This document shows, in pieces, positions 17,193-25,403 of a DNA stretch of 64,000 nucleotides. Made by a program: the position numbers and the translations under genes. A model generated the notes under the pieces. That model saw only the letters and a program-made list of their open reading frames with translations, searched no databases and was not told where the DNA came from. The stretch comes from Rhizobiales bacterium Ga0077545. GTDB taxonomy: Bacteria > Pseudomonadota > Alphaproteobacteria > Rhizobiales > Methylopilaceae. Each line of letters starts with the position of its first letter. Positions within the stretch are counted from its first letter, which is position 1. The DNA lies in contig LNEV01000015.1 of the NCBI GenBank assembly GCA_001464335.1, forward strand, positions 1 to 64,000, read 5' to 3'.

Positions 17193-17627
17193 CTATTTCT
17201 TGTACTCGAACTCCGGCAGCTTCTTGACGGCCTCTTGGGACGCGCCGGCGAGCGAGATGCTGCCATCATCGCTGATCTTCAGGGATTCATAGGGAACAGC
17301 GATCAGATGCGCGCCCAGACCGAGGAAGCCACCGACCTCAAGAATGCCGAACAGCTTCTTGTCCTTGGTGATGATCAGGTCGTCGAGCGTGCCGATCTCC
17401 TCGCCCTTGTCGTTCTGAACGGACGTCCCGACGAGTTGCGATGTCTGGAAGCCTTCACCGACCGTCTTTACATCGACGGTGACGAGTTGTACCGCTTGCC
17501 CTCCAGCGATCGTCGTCGAGCCGACGAAGGCCGCCGACATGGCGAAAAGTCCCACGGCGTGCCGGCGGTTCATGCCACCCTGCACGACGTCCGGAACGGC
17601 TTTTGGGGTTGATACGGCGCGTGGCAT
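17193..17627 (-). CDS. Exported PRC-barrel domain protein
   Basis: 144 residues from the ATG at 17627, fixed by a perfect GAAGGAGG site 5 bases before it; the frame is open further upstream but lacks such a signal. A twin-arginine-like or Sec signal (M-N-R-R-H-A-V-G-L-F, then a hydrophobic run) occupies residues 18-42. The PRC barrel follows (G-T-S-V-Q-N-D-K-G-E-E-I-G-T-L-D-D). Such beta-barrel proteins are common envelope stress proteins in Hyphomicrobiales. It is the last gene of the minus-strand run hsp20 to PRC, 107 bases after the DsbA-like gene. Confidence 0.82.
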   Translation of the reverse strand: MPRAVSTPKAVPDVVQGGMNRRHAVGLFAMSAAFVGSTTIAGGQAVQLVTVDVKTVGEGFQTSQLVGTSVQNDKGEEIGTLDDLIITKDKKLFGILEVGGFLGLGAHLIAVPYESLKISDDGSISLAGASQEAVKKLPEFEYKK

Positions 17628-17734
17628 CGTAACCTCCTTCCACGGGTTGAATTGGTCTGTCGCTACAGAAAGATGGACCATCCGGGGCGCGCTGCCTTGA
17701 TAGAGGTCACTTTCCGCCGGCTTTTTCGTTCCCA

Positions 17735-18268
17735 CTAGGCGTCTGTGAGAATTGTCTGATCGATCGCGGCAGCAAGATCCATCACACCCAGCGGGCTGTC
17801 GTGTCGCACGCCGTTGATGAAGAATGTCGGCGTTCCGTTCACGCCGCTTCTGACGCCGCCGATGAAATCCGCCTGCACCTTACCGGCGTAGGTACCTAAC
17901 GCGAGTGCGTCCCTTAGCGCGATGGGCGAAAGATGCAGGTTCGCGGCAAGCGTCACCAGCCGGGTTATGCTGAGCTGATGCTGATTTGCGTAGATCGCGT
18001 CGTGCATTGGCCAGAAGCGCCCTTGGCTGCCGGCAAACTCCGCCGTTTCGGCAGAAGGCTGTGCCAGTGGATGGACCTCGACCAGAGGAAAGTGCCGAAA
18101 GACGAGGCGCAGCTTGCCTGCGAAACGTGCCTGGATCTGCTTCACGATCGGTTGGGCAGCCCCGCAGTATGGACACTGATAATCGCCGTATTCGACCAGC
18201 GTGACGATCGCATTGTCGGATCCCTGGATATGGTCACGCGACGTCACGGGTGACTTGAGACGACCCAT
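17735..18268 (-). CDS. DsbA-family thiol-disulfide oxidoreductase, no signal peptide
   Basis: About 177 residues. I chose the ATG at 18268 because CTGGAG precedes it by 8 bases; it overlaps the end of the peroxiredoxin gene by 35 bases. EYGDYQCPYCGAAQ carries the CPYC redox site of the DsbA/thioredoxin_4 fold, and G-V-N-G-T-P-T-F-F-I-N-G contains the cis-proline. No signal peptide is visible, so it is probably cytoplasmic, resembling proteins that partner Na+/H+ antiporters or peroxiredoxins. Coupled translation with the peroxiredoxin suggests it could be that enzyme's reductant; this is inference. Confidence 0.85.
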   Translation of the reverse strand: MGRLKSPVTSRDHIQGSDNAIVTLVEYGDYQCPYCGAAQPIVKQIQARFAGKLRLVFRHFPLVEVHPLAQPSAETAEFAGSQGRFWPMHDAIYANQHQLSITRLVTLAANLHLSPIALRDALALGTYAGKVQADFIGGVRSGVNGTPTFFINGVRHDSPLGVMDLAAAIDQTILTDA

Positions 18269-18743
18269 CTTTTTTCTCCAGATCCGGCAGCGCTTCGAGC
18301 GCATCCAATATGCCGTCCGCGCCGGGATTTACGGCAATGGGCGAAAGGTAACTCCAGACGATCGTACCGTTCTCGTCGATCACGAACAGCGCCCTCTCGG
18401 CAACTCCTTCCGTGTTCCGATAGGCGCCGTAGGATTTTGACACCGCGCCCTTCGGTTCGAAGTCCGCCAGCAGCGCAAAATGCAGGTTGCGGTCGCGCGC
18501 GAACGCCTGATGGCACCACGCACCATCAACGGAAACACCGACCAGTTCGGCTTGATGGCGTCGGAACTCCGGGAGGATGTGGTTGTAAAGGCTCATCTGA
18601 TCTCCGCAGACAGGGCTCCAGTCGGCCGGATAGAAGGCAAGGATCAACCGCCGTCCGGCGAATTCGCTGAGCGAGAGCTTTTGATCCGGAGTCACGTTGA
18701 GCGTGAAATCCGGGGCTTTTGTGCCTACAGTGAGTATCGACAT
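18234..18743 (-). CDS. Peroxiredoxin (AhpC/TSA family)
   Basis: 169 residues. FYPADWSPVCGDQM contains the peroxidatic cysteine in the P-x-x-x-(T/S)-P-x-C context, and the conserved Arg lies in N-T-E-G-V-A-E-R-A-L. It reduces hydrogen peroxide and organic hydroperoxides using thiols. A second cysteine (G-A-W-C-H-Q-A) may act in resolution. It is placed between hdeD (15-base gap) and the DsbA-like gene (overlap), so redox defence is built into the stress operon. Confidence 0.9.
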   Translation of the reverse strand: MSILTVGTKAPDFTLNVTPDQKLSLSEFAGRRLILAFYPADWSPVCGDQMSLYNHILPEFRRHQAELVGVSVDGAWCHQAFARDRNLHFALLADFEPKGAVSKSYGAYRNTEGVAERALFVIDENGTIVWSYLSPIAVNPGADGILDALEALPDLEKKDGSSQVTRDVA

Positions 18744-18758
18744 GCCGGCTCCACAGAT

Positions 18759-19370
18759 TCAGGTTGACGCGGCCATGGCGCCTTCGACGTGGTGCTCGCC
18801 ACGATGCTTGCGCAGCCGGAAGGCCAGCACGAGCAGCGTTACGCCAAGCACCAGCGCATGCGCTCCGACCCACCAGGTCAGCACCAAGGCTCCGACCAGG
18901 GGGGCGATGAAGAGCAGCACGCCGTAAGCCATGGAAAGCAAACCGCCGAACACGAGCAGCCAACGGCCATGACTGTTCTTGAGGCCGAACGCCGCGCCGA
19001 GCATCAGTCCGCCGGACACCAGTGCCCATGCCCCGATCATCAACACGAAGGCTATGAACGTGACGCCGGGCCACAGCGCCGCCAGCACGCCCACCAGGAT
19101 GCCGAACAGGCCGTTGAGCAAGAGCAGGCCCCAGCGCTCGCGCTTGCGCGCGCCGCGGACCGCCATCACGACATTGAAAACGCCGTCGACGAGGCTGTAC
19201 GCGGCAAAGAAGACGACAAGCGCCAGCATCGTCGCGCCGGGCAGCGCAAAGGCGATGATGCCGAACAAAATCGCAAGAACGCCGCGAAGTGCCACCGCCC
19301 ACCAATTGTCGGCAAGAACGGCGTTCCGCGCGTCGTTGAGATCTGGATTTGAAGCCTGGGCCTCAGTCAT
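18759..19370 (-). CDS. hdeD: HdeD-family acid-resistance membrane protein
   Basis: 203 residues from the ATG at 19370 (AGGTG nearby). About six membrane helices in HdeD style: LADNWWAVALRGVLAILFGI opens the first repeat, and A-Y-S-L-V-D-G-V-F-N-V and L-L-L-N-G-L-F-G-I-L-V-G are family segments. In enteric bacteria HdeD supports acid resistance at high cell density, and hdeD is a core gene of the transmissible locus of stress tolerance. A FixK-type box lies 69 bases upstream, suggesting a promoter of its own besides read-through from kefB. Confidence 0.9.
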   Translation of the reverse strand: MTEAQASNPDLNDARNAVLADNWWAVALRGVLAILFGIIAFALPGATMLALVVFFAAYSLVDGVFNVVMAVRGARKRERWGLLLLNGLFGILVGVLAALWPGVTFIAFVLMIGAWALVSGGLMLGAAFGLKNSHGRWLLVFGGLLSMAYGVLLFIAPLVGALVLTWWVGAHALVLGVTLLVLAFRLRKHRGEHHVEGAMAAST

Positions 19371-19438
19371 GATGCACCTGCCGATTGACGCGTCCGATGT
19401 GCTTGTCGGCGAGGGTAGCGGTGGCGCGGCCAACCGCC

Positions 19439-19452
19439 TTGACGGTCGTCAA
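19439..19452. promoter_or_regulatory. FixK/Fnr-type box upstream of hdeD
   Basis: TTGACGGTCGTCAA, a 14-base palindrome fitting TTGAC-N4-GTCAA, in the gap between kefB and hdeD. Its distance from the hdeD ATG allows the usual activator placement near -41. Confidence 0.65.
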
Positions 19453-19465
19453 ATTCAAGTCGTCG

Positions 19466-21169
19466 TCAGACGCCTGCGTTTTCACGAAGCTCTGGATTGA
19501 GTTCCGCGCGGAGCGTGGTGATGATCCGCGCGGCGGCGTCCTGCGACAGGCCGCACAGCAGGAGCGACTGATCGGCAAGACCAAGGCCTGCTGCGAGGTT
19601 TTCGGGGAAGACGATCGTCGCGCCGGCCTCGACGAGGGATGCGATATCCCGATCATCGGCCGCGCTGACGATGGATGCCGCCGCCGAATTCTGCTCGCGG
19701 GCGAAGGCCAGGATGCGTTCGATGGCAGGGCGCCGGTCGAAGGTGATGACGACGAGCCTGGCTTGCGCGATGCGCACCGCCGCCAGGATGCGGCGATGAG
19801 AGGCGTCGCCATGGACGACATTGTGGCCTTGTCGCTGCGCCTCCCGGAAGTGGGACAGGTCGTATTCGATGGCGACGTAGGGCAGCTTTGCGGCCTCCAG
19901 AGCCGTGGCAACGAGACGCCCGATGCGCCCGCAGCCGCAGAGCAATACATGGCCGTCGAGGGTGGAGGCTGTCTTGCTGATCGCCTCGGCCGCTGAGCCC
20001 CGGTTACGCCTTGAGCCGGCCAGGCGGTCGGCTATGGCATTGTGCTGAATGATCAGCGGCGCGAGCCCCATCGTCAGCGCAAGCGCGATGAGCACCGGCT
20101 GTCCGATCTCCGCCGGCATCAGAGCGGAGCTCATGGCCAGCGTCAGGAGCAAGAGACCAAACTCCCCGCCATGCGCGAGAATAAGCGCGATGCGCAGCGA
20201 AGTAGCGAGGGTCCGCCGAAGAAGCAGGCCGACAACAAGTGTGATAGCCGCCTTGCCGAACAGAAACACCAGGCTCCAGATCAAGACAGCCAGCGGCAAT
20301 GCCACAACGACCGCAAGATCGATCTCCGTACCGACTGTCACGAAGAAGAGGCCGACCAGAACATCGCGAAACGGACGAATGTCGTCCTCGACACGATGGC
20401 GAAAGTCGCTCTCGCCGATGACCATCCCCGCGATGAAGGCGCCAATCGGCATCGCGAGGCCGGCGAGGTGACCGAGATAGGCCGCGCCCAGCGCCACAAG
20501 AAACACGCTCAACAGGAAGAGCTCATTCGAGCGCGATTTCGCGACGCGCGAGAAAAGCACCCGCACGATGGGACGTGAGATGAGCGCCACAGAGACCAAA
20601 GCAAATCCGGCGATGGCGAGCTGGCGCCCGAGATCGAGCAGATCGACTTGACCCCGCGCCGACCCCGCGCCGACCATGACCAGGAAGGGGATGGTCGCGA
20701 GATCCTGAAACAGGAGGATGCCAATGGCTAGGCGGCCATGCGGGCTGCTGATCTCGCCCTGCTCGCCGAGCTGTTTCACGGTGACGGCCGTTGACGACAT
20801 CGCGACGGCGCCGCCGAGGAGAAAGCCGAGCCATGGGTCGTATCCGAGAAGCCAAAGGGCTCCCGCCACGACCGCAACGGTCGCGCTGACCTGGATGCCG
20901 CCGGCGACCAGCACGTCGGTACGCGCGGCGATCAGAGTGGGCAGCGAGAATTCCAGGCCGACCATGAACATGAGAAAGACAGGGCCGAGCTCCGCCAGGA
21001 ACCGCGCGCCCTCGCCGGTCTCCATCAGACCGAGGGCGTGAGGGCCGATCGCAATGCCGGCGAGCAGATAGCCCGTTGCGGCCGGCATCCGCGAAGCCGA
21101 GAACAACCCGACCATGAGCGCGGAAGCGAGGATCAGAAGCAGGCTCTGACCGAGAAGTATCTCAATCAT
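19466..21169 (-). CDS. KefB-type monovalent cation:proton antiporter (CPA2) with RCK domain
   Basis: 567 residues. Twelve or so membrane helices occupy residues 1-385, with the CPA2 motifs S-S-T-A-V-T-V-K-Q-L and G-I-L-L-F-Q-D-L-A-T. A cytosolic TrkA-N/RCK domain follows from about 405 (HVLLCGCGRIGRLVATALEA, the nucleotide-binding glycines). Relatives efflux potassium in exchange for protons and protect against electrophiles and acid. kefB is part of the tLST cargo. It overlaps the small acidic gene upstream by eight bases, so the two are coupled. Transport ion not determined here. Confidence 0.92.
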   Translation of the reverse strand: MIEILLGQSLLLILASALMVGLFSASRMPAATGYLLAGIAIGPHALGLMETGEGARFLAELGPVFLMFMVGLEFSLPTLIAARTDVLVAGGIQVSATVAVVAGALWLLGYDPWLGFLLGGAVAMSSTAVTVKQLGEQGEISSPHGRLAIGILLFQDLATIPFLVMVGAGSARGQVDLLDLGRQLAIAGFALVSVALISRPIVRVLFSRVAKSRSNELFLLSVFLVALGAAYLGHLAGLAMPIGAFIAGMVIGESDFRHRVEDDIRPFRDVLVGLFFVTVGTEIDLAVVVALPLAVLIWSLVFLFGKAAITLVVGLLLRRTLATSLRIALILAHGGEFGLLLLTLAMSSALMPAEIGQPVLIALALTMGLAPLIIQHNAIADRLAGSRRNRGSAAEAISKTASTLDGHVLLCGCGRIGRLVATALEAAKLPYVAIEYDLSHFREAQRQGHNVVHGDASHRRILAAVRIAQARLVVITFDRRPAIERILAFAREQNSAAASIVSAADDRDIASLVEAGATIVFPENLAAGLGLADQSLLLCGLSQDAAARIITTLRAELNPELRENAGV

Positions 21170-21374
21170 CGCGGTCGACGTCCGGCTCGCCCTGCGGTCC
21201 TCGGTCCTTCTCGGCGGTCAATGGTGCATTCTTGGTCGCCGCACTCGCGGTTTTTTCCGGCTTGCGGGTGTCCCTGGAAATCCATGCCGGAGGATCGCTC
21301 GCCGGGAAGGATTCCAAGCTGGCTACGTCAACGGGATCGTTCTCTTCATCCCGCGGGCGAGACGAGGAATCCAT
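21162..21374 (-). CDS. Small acidic protein with SFPASDPPAW motif
   Basis: 70 residues, very hydrophilic, with the motif ESFPASDPPAW near residue 21. Short proteins carrying this motif recur in alphaproteobacterial stress clusters in my experience; function is unknown to me. I chose the ATG at 21374 because AAAGGA lies seven bases before it, while the ATG at 21380 is too close to that site. Its end overlaps the kefB start by eight bases, so it is probably co-produced with the antiporter. Likely disordered. Confidence 0.7.
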   Translation of the reverse strand: MDSSSRPRDEENDPVDVASLESFPASDPPAWISRDTRKPEKTASAATKNAPLTAEKDRGPQGEPDVDRDD

Positions 21375-21456
21375 GTCCATGTCCTTTCGCCGCGGGGTGC
21401 GTTTGTCGACTTTGGTGACGCCAGCCCGATAGAAGCAGGCGCAACGCATCGGGCCT

Positions 21457-21966
21457 TCAATGCGACCTGATCGAGACGCGCTTCACGTCGGCTTTTGCTT
21501 GGCTGGTTTTGGGTATCGTCACCGTCAGGACGCCGTTCTTGAAGGTCGCCTGAGCCGCATCCGCATCGACGTCGTCCGGCAACGGCAGCGTCCGTTCCAT
21601 GCGTCCGAAGCTGCGCTCACGCAGGAGATAGCCGTTTTCGTCCACTTCGCGGTCGATTTGCTTCTCGCCGCTGATCTTCAAGATGCCGTCGCCGATTTCG
21701 ACGCTGGTGTCGTCCTCCTCCATTCCGGGCAGTTCGGCTGTTACCCTGACCTCCTTGTCCGTCTCGACGACGTCGACAGAGAAGTCGTTGGCATTATTCA
21801 CGGGGGAAACCGCCCAACCTGCCAGCGGCATCGGGAACAGACGCATGAAGTTGTCGAAGGCACGATTGACATCATTCTGAAGCGCGCCCACGGGGTCCCG
21901 GTCGTCCTGACGAGCGGGCTGGTCCTGACGTATCCCTCTCCAGGGAACGAGATCGCTGACTCTCAT
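21457..21966 (-). CDS. Small heat shock protein Hsp20 (first paralogue)
   Basis: 169 residues. The alpha-crystallin domain runs from about 60 to 160: ELPGMEEDDTSVEIGDGILK, then Y-L-L-R-E-R-S-F-G-R-M-E-R and the closing motif TFKNGVLTVTIPK. The N-terminal arm (V-P-W-R-G, then M-R-L-F-P-M-P) suits oligomer formation. It holds unfolding proteins for DnaK-DnaJ-GrpE, all encoded in this locus. It lies 12 bases after the second paralogue and 82 bases before the small acidic gene, in the same transcript. Confidence 0.93.
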   Translation of the reverse strand: MRVSDLVPWRGIRQDQPARQDDRDPVGALQNDVNRAFDNFMRLFPMPLAGWAVSPVNNANDFSVDVVETDKEVRVTAELPGMEEDDTSVEIGDGILKISGEKQIDREVDENGYLLRERSFGRMERTLPLPDDVDADAAQATFKNGVLTVTIPKTSQAKADVKRVSIRSH

Positions 21967-21978
21967 CCTTGTGACTCC

Positions 21979-22386
21979 TTATGCCGCCTTGACCATGATC
22001 TTCCTGGCCTGACTTTCGGCTGCCTTGGGCACCGTCAGCCGCAGCACACCATCCTTCAGCGTTGCATCGATGCGTTCGCCATCCATCTTTTCGGAGAAGA
22101 CGAAGCGGCGCTCGTAGGTGCCGTCGCCGAATTCGATATGGCTCGGCGTGAAGCCGTCGGGAGGCGCCAGGTCCACCCTCGCCGTGATGGTCAAGATGCG
22201 CTTGTCGAGCGTCACATCGAGGCTCTCTGGTTCGGCGCCGGGCAGATCGAGCAGCATGATGACGCTGTCATCATGCTCGATGATGTCGGCAAGCGGAGTA
22301 AATACAGTGACGGGATTCATCGCACCGGGCGATGCCGAAGAATCGCTTGTCGCGGAATGGGTCACGGTGAGTATCCTTTCCAGCAT
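21979..22386 (-). CDS. Small heat shock protein Hsp20 (second paralogue)
   Basis: 135 residues. Alpha-crystallin domain with L-D-L-P-G-A-E-P-E-S-L-D-V-T-L in the first strands, Y-E-R-R-F-V-F-S-E-K-M and the closing ATLKDGVLRLTVPK. The C terminus ends K-I-M-V-K-A-A. It is more divergent from the first paralogue than a recent duplication would be, implying three distinct Hsp20 types kept together. It lies nine bases downstream of the third paralogue. Confidence 0.93.
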   Translation of the reverse strand: MLERILTVTHSATSDSSASPGAMNPVTVFTPLADIIEHDDSVIMLLDLPGAEPESLDVTLDKRILTITARVDLAPPDGFTPSHIEFGDGTYERRFVFSEKMDGERIDATLKDGVLRLTVPKAAESQARKIMVKAA

Positions 22387-22395
22387 GGTGTCATC

Positions 22396-22833
22396 TCAGG
22401 AGCGGACGACTTGAATCCGGCGCGGCTTATCGCTTTCGGGTCGCGGCAAATTGAGCGTGATCACCCCCCGATCGAACTTGGCCGAGGCTCTGTCCGCATC
22501 CATGCGGAACGGCAGGACGACGGTACGCTCGAATGCGCCATGCATACGCTCTTGCCGCTGCACGACGGTACTCTCTTCCGAGACTTCGGGCGGCCGGCTC
22601 CCGCGCAGGGTCACGGCATCTCCACGTATCGTGATCTCCAGCTCTTCAGGACTGACCCCCGGGACCTGCGCGGCCAGCACTGCGCCGTTTGGGCCGGTCC
22701 AAAGGTTCATCATCGGGAATTCGGGGCGCGGGTAGAAGCGCAATCCAAACAGGCGGCTGAGGTCGGCTTGCGTTCGCGGCATCTCGCCAATCGGCTCGAA
22801 ACCGCGTCGCGCCCGTACCATTTCTCTGACCAT
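22396..22833 (-). CDS. Small heat shock protein Hsp20 (third paralogue), operon leader
   Basis: 145 residues from the ATG at 22833, fixed by AAGGAG seven bases upstream; longer upstream extensions would run into the divergent dnaJ gene. Alpha-crystallin segments are QVPGVSPEELEITIRGDAVT, G-A-F-E-R-T-V-V-L-P and KFDRGVITLNLPR. It is the first gene of the minus-strand stress operon, and a FixK-type box sits 61 bases before its start, midway to dnaJ. Confidence 0.93.
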   Translation of the reverse strand: MVREMVRARRGFEPIGEMPRTQADLSRLFGLRFYPRPEFPMMNLWTGPNGAVLAAQVPGVSPEELEITIRGDAVTLRGSRPPEVSEESTVVQRQERMHGAFERTVVLPFRMDADRASAKFDRGVITLNLPRPESDKPRRIQVVRS

Positions 22834-22893
22834 CGCTTCTCTCCTTCTTGCGGGAGCCGTCAGAAGGATTGGGCAAAGCGCAGGTATCTGTCG

Positions 22894-22907
22894 TTGACGA
22901 CCGTCAA
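22894..22907. promoter_or_regulatory. FixK/Fnr-type box shared by hsp20 and dnaJ
   Basis: TTGACGACCGTCAA lies in the centre of the 135-base divergent gap, 61 bases from each start codon (22833 and 22969). One symmetric site could serve both promoters. Confidence 0.7.
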
Positions 22908-22968
22908 TTCGCGCATCGCCAAGACCGATTAGCGTCGACCCGGTCGGCGCAAACGGAGAATAGACACG

Positions 22969-23883
22969 ATGGCACGCGCCGATCCCTATGAGCAGCTCGG
23001 TGTAACGAAGGGCGCCTCGCAGCGGGATATCCAGAAGGCATATCGCAAGCTGGCCAAGAAGCTGCATCCGGACCTCAATCCGGGTGACAAGGATGCCCAA
23101 AGAAAGTTCCAGGATCTCACGAGCGCTTACGACATCCTGGGGAACGAGGAAAAGCGCGGGCGCTTCGACCGCGGCGAAATCGACGCGACTGGCGCTGAAA
23201 AGCAGAATCGTAGGTACTACCGGGACTTCGCCGATGCCGGTACAACGGCCAACGGCTACACCAGCGCCTCGGGATTCGATGATTTTGACGACGCCGACGA
23301 CATCCTTTCCGCGTTCTTCTCACGGGCCGGGCGGCGCGGCTTTCAAATGCCGGGAGTTGACCGGCATTACCGCCTCGAGATCGATTTCCTTGATGCGGTG
23401 AATGGCGCCACCAAGCGGATTGTCATGCCCGACGGATCCCCGCTCGATGTCGTTATTCCACCGGGCAGCGATGAGGGGCAGATTCTGAGTCTTAAGGGAA
23501 AGGGCGAGGCGGGTGCGTACGGGGCGGCGGCGGGCGACGCTTTGATCGAGATAGCGGTTCGTCCGCATCCCTTCTTCCGGCGCGACGGCAACGACATCCG
23601 TCTCGAACTGCCGATTTCGCTTACCGAGGCGGTGCTTGGTGGAAAAATTGCCGCTCCAACGCCTACGGGTTCGGTGACCGTCACGATACCCAAGGGCTCA
23701 AATACCGGCAAGACGCTCCGGCTCAAGGGCAAGGGCGTGCCCGGGCCGGGCGGCAGGCGGGGCGATGAATATCTGACGCTGAAGATCGTGCTGCCGGCTG
23801 GCCAGGATCCTGAACTTGAAGCCTTCGCATCGAGCTGGGTTGCTGGAAAGTCTCACAATCCACGGCGGGAGATGGGCATATGA
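22969..23883 (+). CDS. cbpA: DnaJ-type co-chaperone CbpA (no zinc finger)
   Basis: 304 residues. J domain at 1-68 with the HPD motif in L-H-P-D-L-N-P-G, then a Gly/Asp/Phe linker, then two C-terminal substrate-binding beta domains (D-F-L-D-A-V-N-G-A at the first, LPISLTEAVLGGKIAAPTPT at the second). The four CxxCxGxG repeats of classical DnaJ are absent, as in CbpA. It stimulates the ATPase of DnaK, encoded 2.5 kb away. It overlaps the modulator gene by four bases. Confidence 0.93.
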   Translation: MARADPYEQLGVTKGASQRDIQKAYRKLAKKLHPDLNPGDKDAQRKFQDLTSAYDILGNEEKRGRFDRGEIDATGAEKQNRRYYRDFADAGTTANGYTSASGFDDFDDADDILSAFFSRAGRRGFQMPGVDRHYRLEIDFLDAVNGATKRIVMPDGSPLDVVIPPGSDEGQILSLKGKGEAGAYGAAAGDALIEIAVRPHPFFRRDGNDIRLELPISLTEAVLGGKIAAPTPTGSVTVTIPKGSNTGKTLRLKGKGVPGPGGRRGDEYLTLKIVLPAGQDPELEAFASSWVAGKSHNPRREMGI

Positions 23884-24251
23884 TTGATGCTGGAGATATG
23901 TGTCGCGGCGCCGGGATCGACAGAACTGTCTTGGAGACATGGATCGAGGCCGGCTGGATCCACCCCCGCTCGGCGCGAGGCACCCCGAGCTTTTTGCCGA
24001 TCGACGTGGCTCGCGCGCAATTGATCCGCGACCTCACCAGCGTGATGGCCGTCAACGACGAGGGCGTGGTGGTCGTTCTTGATTTACTCGACCAGATTCA
24101 CAGCCTTCGCTATGCGCTGCGCGGCGTGATGTGGGCAGTTTCTGAACAGAAAGTGCCCATTCGCCGTCACATCCGTTCCGGTGCCCGAAAGTTCGCTAGG
24201 GAGACAGTAAAGGAAGCTGCCGATGCGTCCGGGCAGGGAACGGCCGCTTAG
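23880..24251 (+). CDS. cbpM: Chaperone modulator CbpM (MerR-like)
   Basis: 123 residues. A MerR-like helix-turn-helix opens the protein (M-C-R-G-A-G-I-D-R-T-V-L-E-T-W-I-E-A-G-W), followed by helices with L-D-L-L-D-Q-I-H-S-L-R-Y-A-L as in CbpM. CbpM binds the J domain of CbpA and blocks its action on DnaK. The ATGA overlap with cbpA couples the two, as in enteric cbpAM. The C-terminal basic tail is longer than I expect for the family. Confidence 0.85.
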   Translation: MIDAGDMCRGAGIDRTVLETWIEAGWIHPRSARGTPSFLPIDVARAQLIRDLTSVMAVNDEGVVVVLDLLDQIHSLRYALRGVMWAVSEQKVPIRRHIRSGARKFARETVKEAADASGQGTAA

Positions 24252-24284
24252 ATCGTAGCGAGCGCAACCCAGGCGGAGCATGTT

Positions 24285-24755
24285 ATGTCCATACGAAATA
24301 AATTTACCGCGCTGAAGCTCGAGTTCGAACCGCTTTCCTTGCACCAGCGGTTCGAGCGCGTCGTCGTACTTATCCTGACCCTCCTCCTTGTTATCGTCGT
24401 GGTGGCCGCGATGTGGAACCTCGTGCTGCGCGTGTTCGGTCTCGTCCTGTCCGGTGGGTTCGACCCCTCAGAGTACGAAGCGTTCCAAGCGGTGTTCGGC
24501 ATGATTTTTGCGGTCATCATCGCGCTTGAGTTCAAGAAATCCATTCTTGTGGTGGCGGCACGCGGTGAGAGTATTGTCCAGATTCGGTCGGTGATCGTAA
24601 TCGCGCTTCTCGCGATCTGCCGCAAAATCATTATCCTCGATCTGTCGAAAACAGACGCTTCGCACATCCTTGCACTCGCGGTCGCGATCCTTGCTCTTGG
24701 TACGGTCTATTGGCTGATCAGCGATCGCGACCGCCGCGCGGTACGCAATGGATGA
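24285..24755 (+). CDS. psiE: PsiE-family membrane protein (phosphate-starvation-inducible E)
   Basis: 156 residues with four predicted membrane helices. F-E-R-V-V-V-L-I-L-T-L opens helix 1, V-F-G-M-I-F-A-V-I-I-A-L-E-F helix 2, and R-S-V-I-V-I-A-L-L-A-I-C-R-K is the PsiE segment before helix 4. Function is unknown, but psiE is a recurrent tLST cargo gene. It follows cbpM by 33 bases on the same strand and converges with grpE five bases beyond its stop. Confidence 0.88.
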   Translation: MSIRNKFTALKLEFEPLSLHQRFERVVVLILTLLLVIVVVAAMWNLVLRVFGLVLSGGFDPSEYEAFQAVFGMIFAVIIALEFKKSILVVAARGESIVQIRSVIVIALLAICRKIIILDLSKTDASHILALAVAILALGTVYWLISDRDRRAVRNG

Positions 24756-24760
24756 AAACG

Positions 24761-25348
24761 TCATCCAGCGGCGGTCGGCCCAGCGTCACGAGTGCGATCG
24801 GGCGCGTCTTCGGGGGCCATGCTTACCCCAACCAAAGCGGGCCGCAGAAGCCGATCATGGTGCAGATAGCCGGGCTGGATCACGCTTGCCACCGTTCCGG
24901 GAACATGTGCCGTGTCGACCACCGTGAAGCCGGCCTGATGGCGTTCGGGATCGAAAGGCTCGCCGATTGGGTCAAGACGTGTGAGCCCATGCTTCGCGAA
25001 AGCGTCGAGCAGGGCACGGCGCGTGGCTTCGATCCCGGCCAGAAGCCCCGACACAGCCTCGTCCGTACGCTTTCCCTCCGGCACGCTCGCGATGGCAAGT
25101 TCCAGATTGTCGGCCGTCGCCAGCAAATCGCCGGCGAGGCCCGATGCAGCATAGCGGACTGCCTCGTCGGATTGCCGGCGTGTCTGCTGCCGGATGTTCT
25201 CCTGTTCGGCCAGGCAACGAAGCAGACGGTCCTTGGTCGCCGCGAGTTCAACGGCGAGGTCGGAGGGGAACTGCTCCGGGGCGTCGGGCGTCTCCGAGTG
25301 GGCTTCGTTCACGTTCGTGCGGCGGGACGAACCATTGGTCTCGCTCAT
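24761..25348 (-). CDS. grpE: Nucleotide exchange factor GrpE
   Basis: 195 residues from the ATG at 25348 (GGAG seven bases upstream); the frame continues upstream into dnaK without a ribosome site. A hydrophilic N-terminal arm is followed by the long dimer helix (R-C-L-A-E-Q-E-N-I-R-Q-Q) and the beta domain (G-E-P-F-D-P-E-R-H-Q-A, then I-Q-P-G-Y). It releases ADP from DnaK. It is coded 55 bases after dnaK, reversing the usual grpE-dnaK order. Its sequence is divergent, fitting an accessory copy beside a housekeeping set expected elsewhere. Confidence 0.9.
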   Translation of the reverse strand: MSETNGSSRRTNVNEAHSETPDAPEQFPSDLAVELAATKDRLLRCLAEQENIRQQTRRQSDEAVRYAASGLAGDLLATADNLELAIASVPEGKRTDEAVSGLLAGIEATRRALLDAFAKHGLTRLDPIGEPFDPERHQAGFTVVDTAHVPGTVASVIQPGYLHHDRLLRPALVGVSMAPEDAPDRTRDAGPTAAG

Positions 25349-25403
25349 GAGATGATCTCCGTTGATGCGCGCCCGCTCCCGCGAAAACCTCTGATCCAAC
25401 CGG

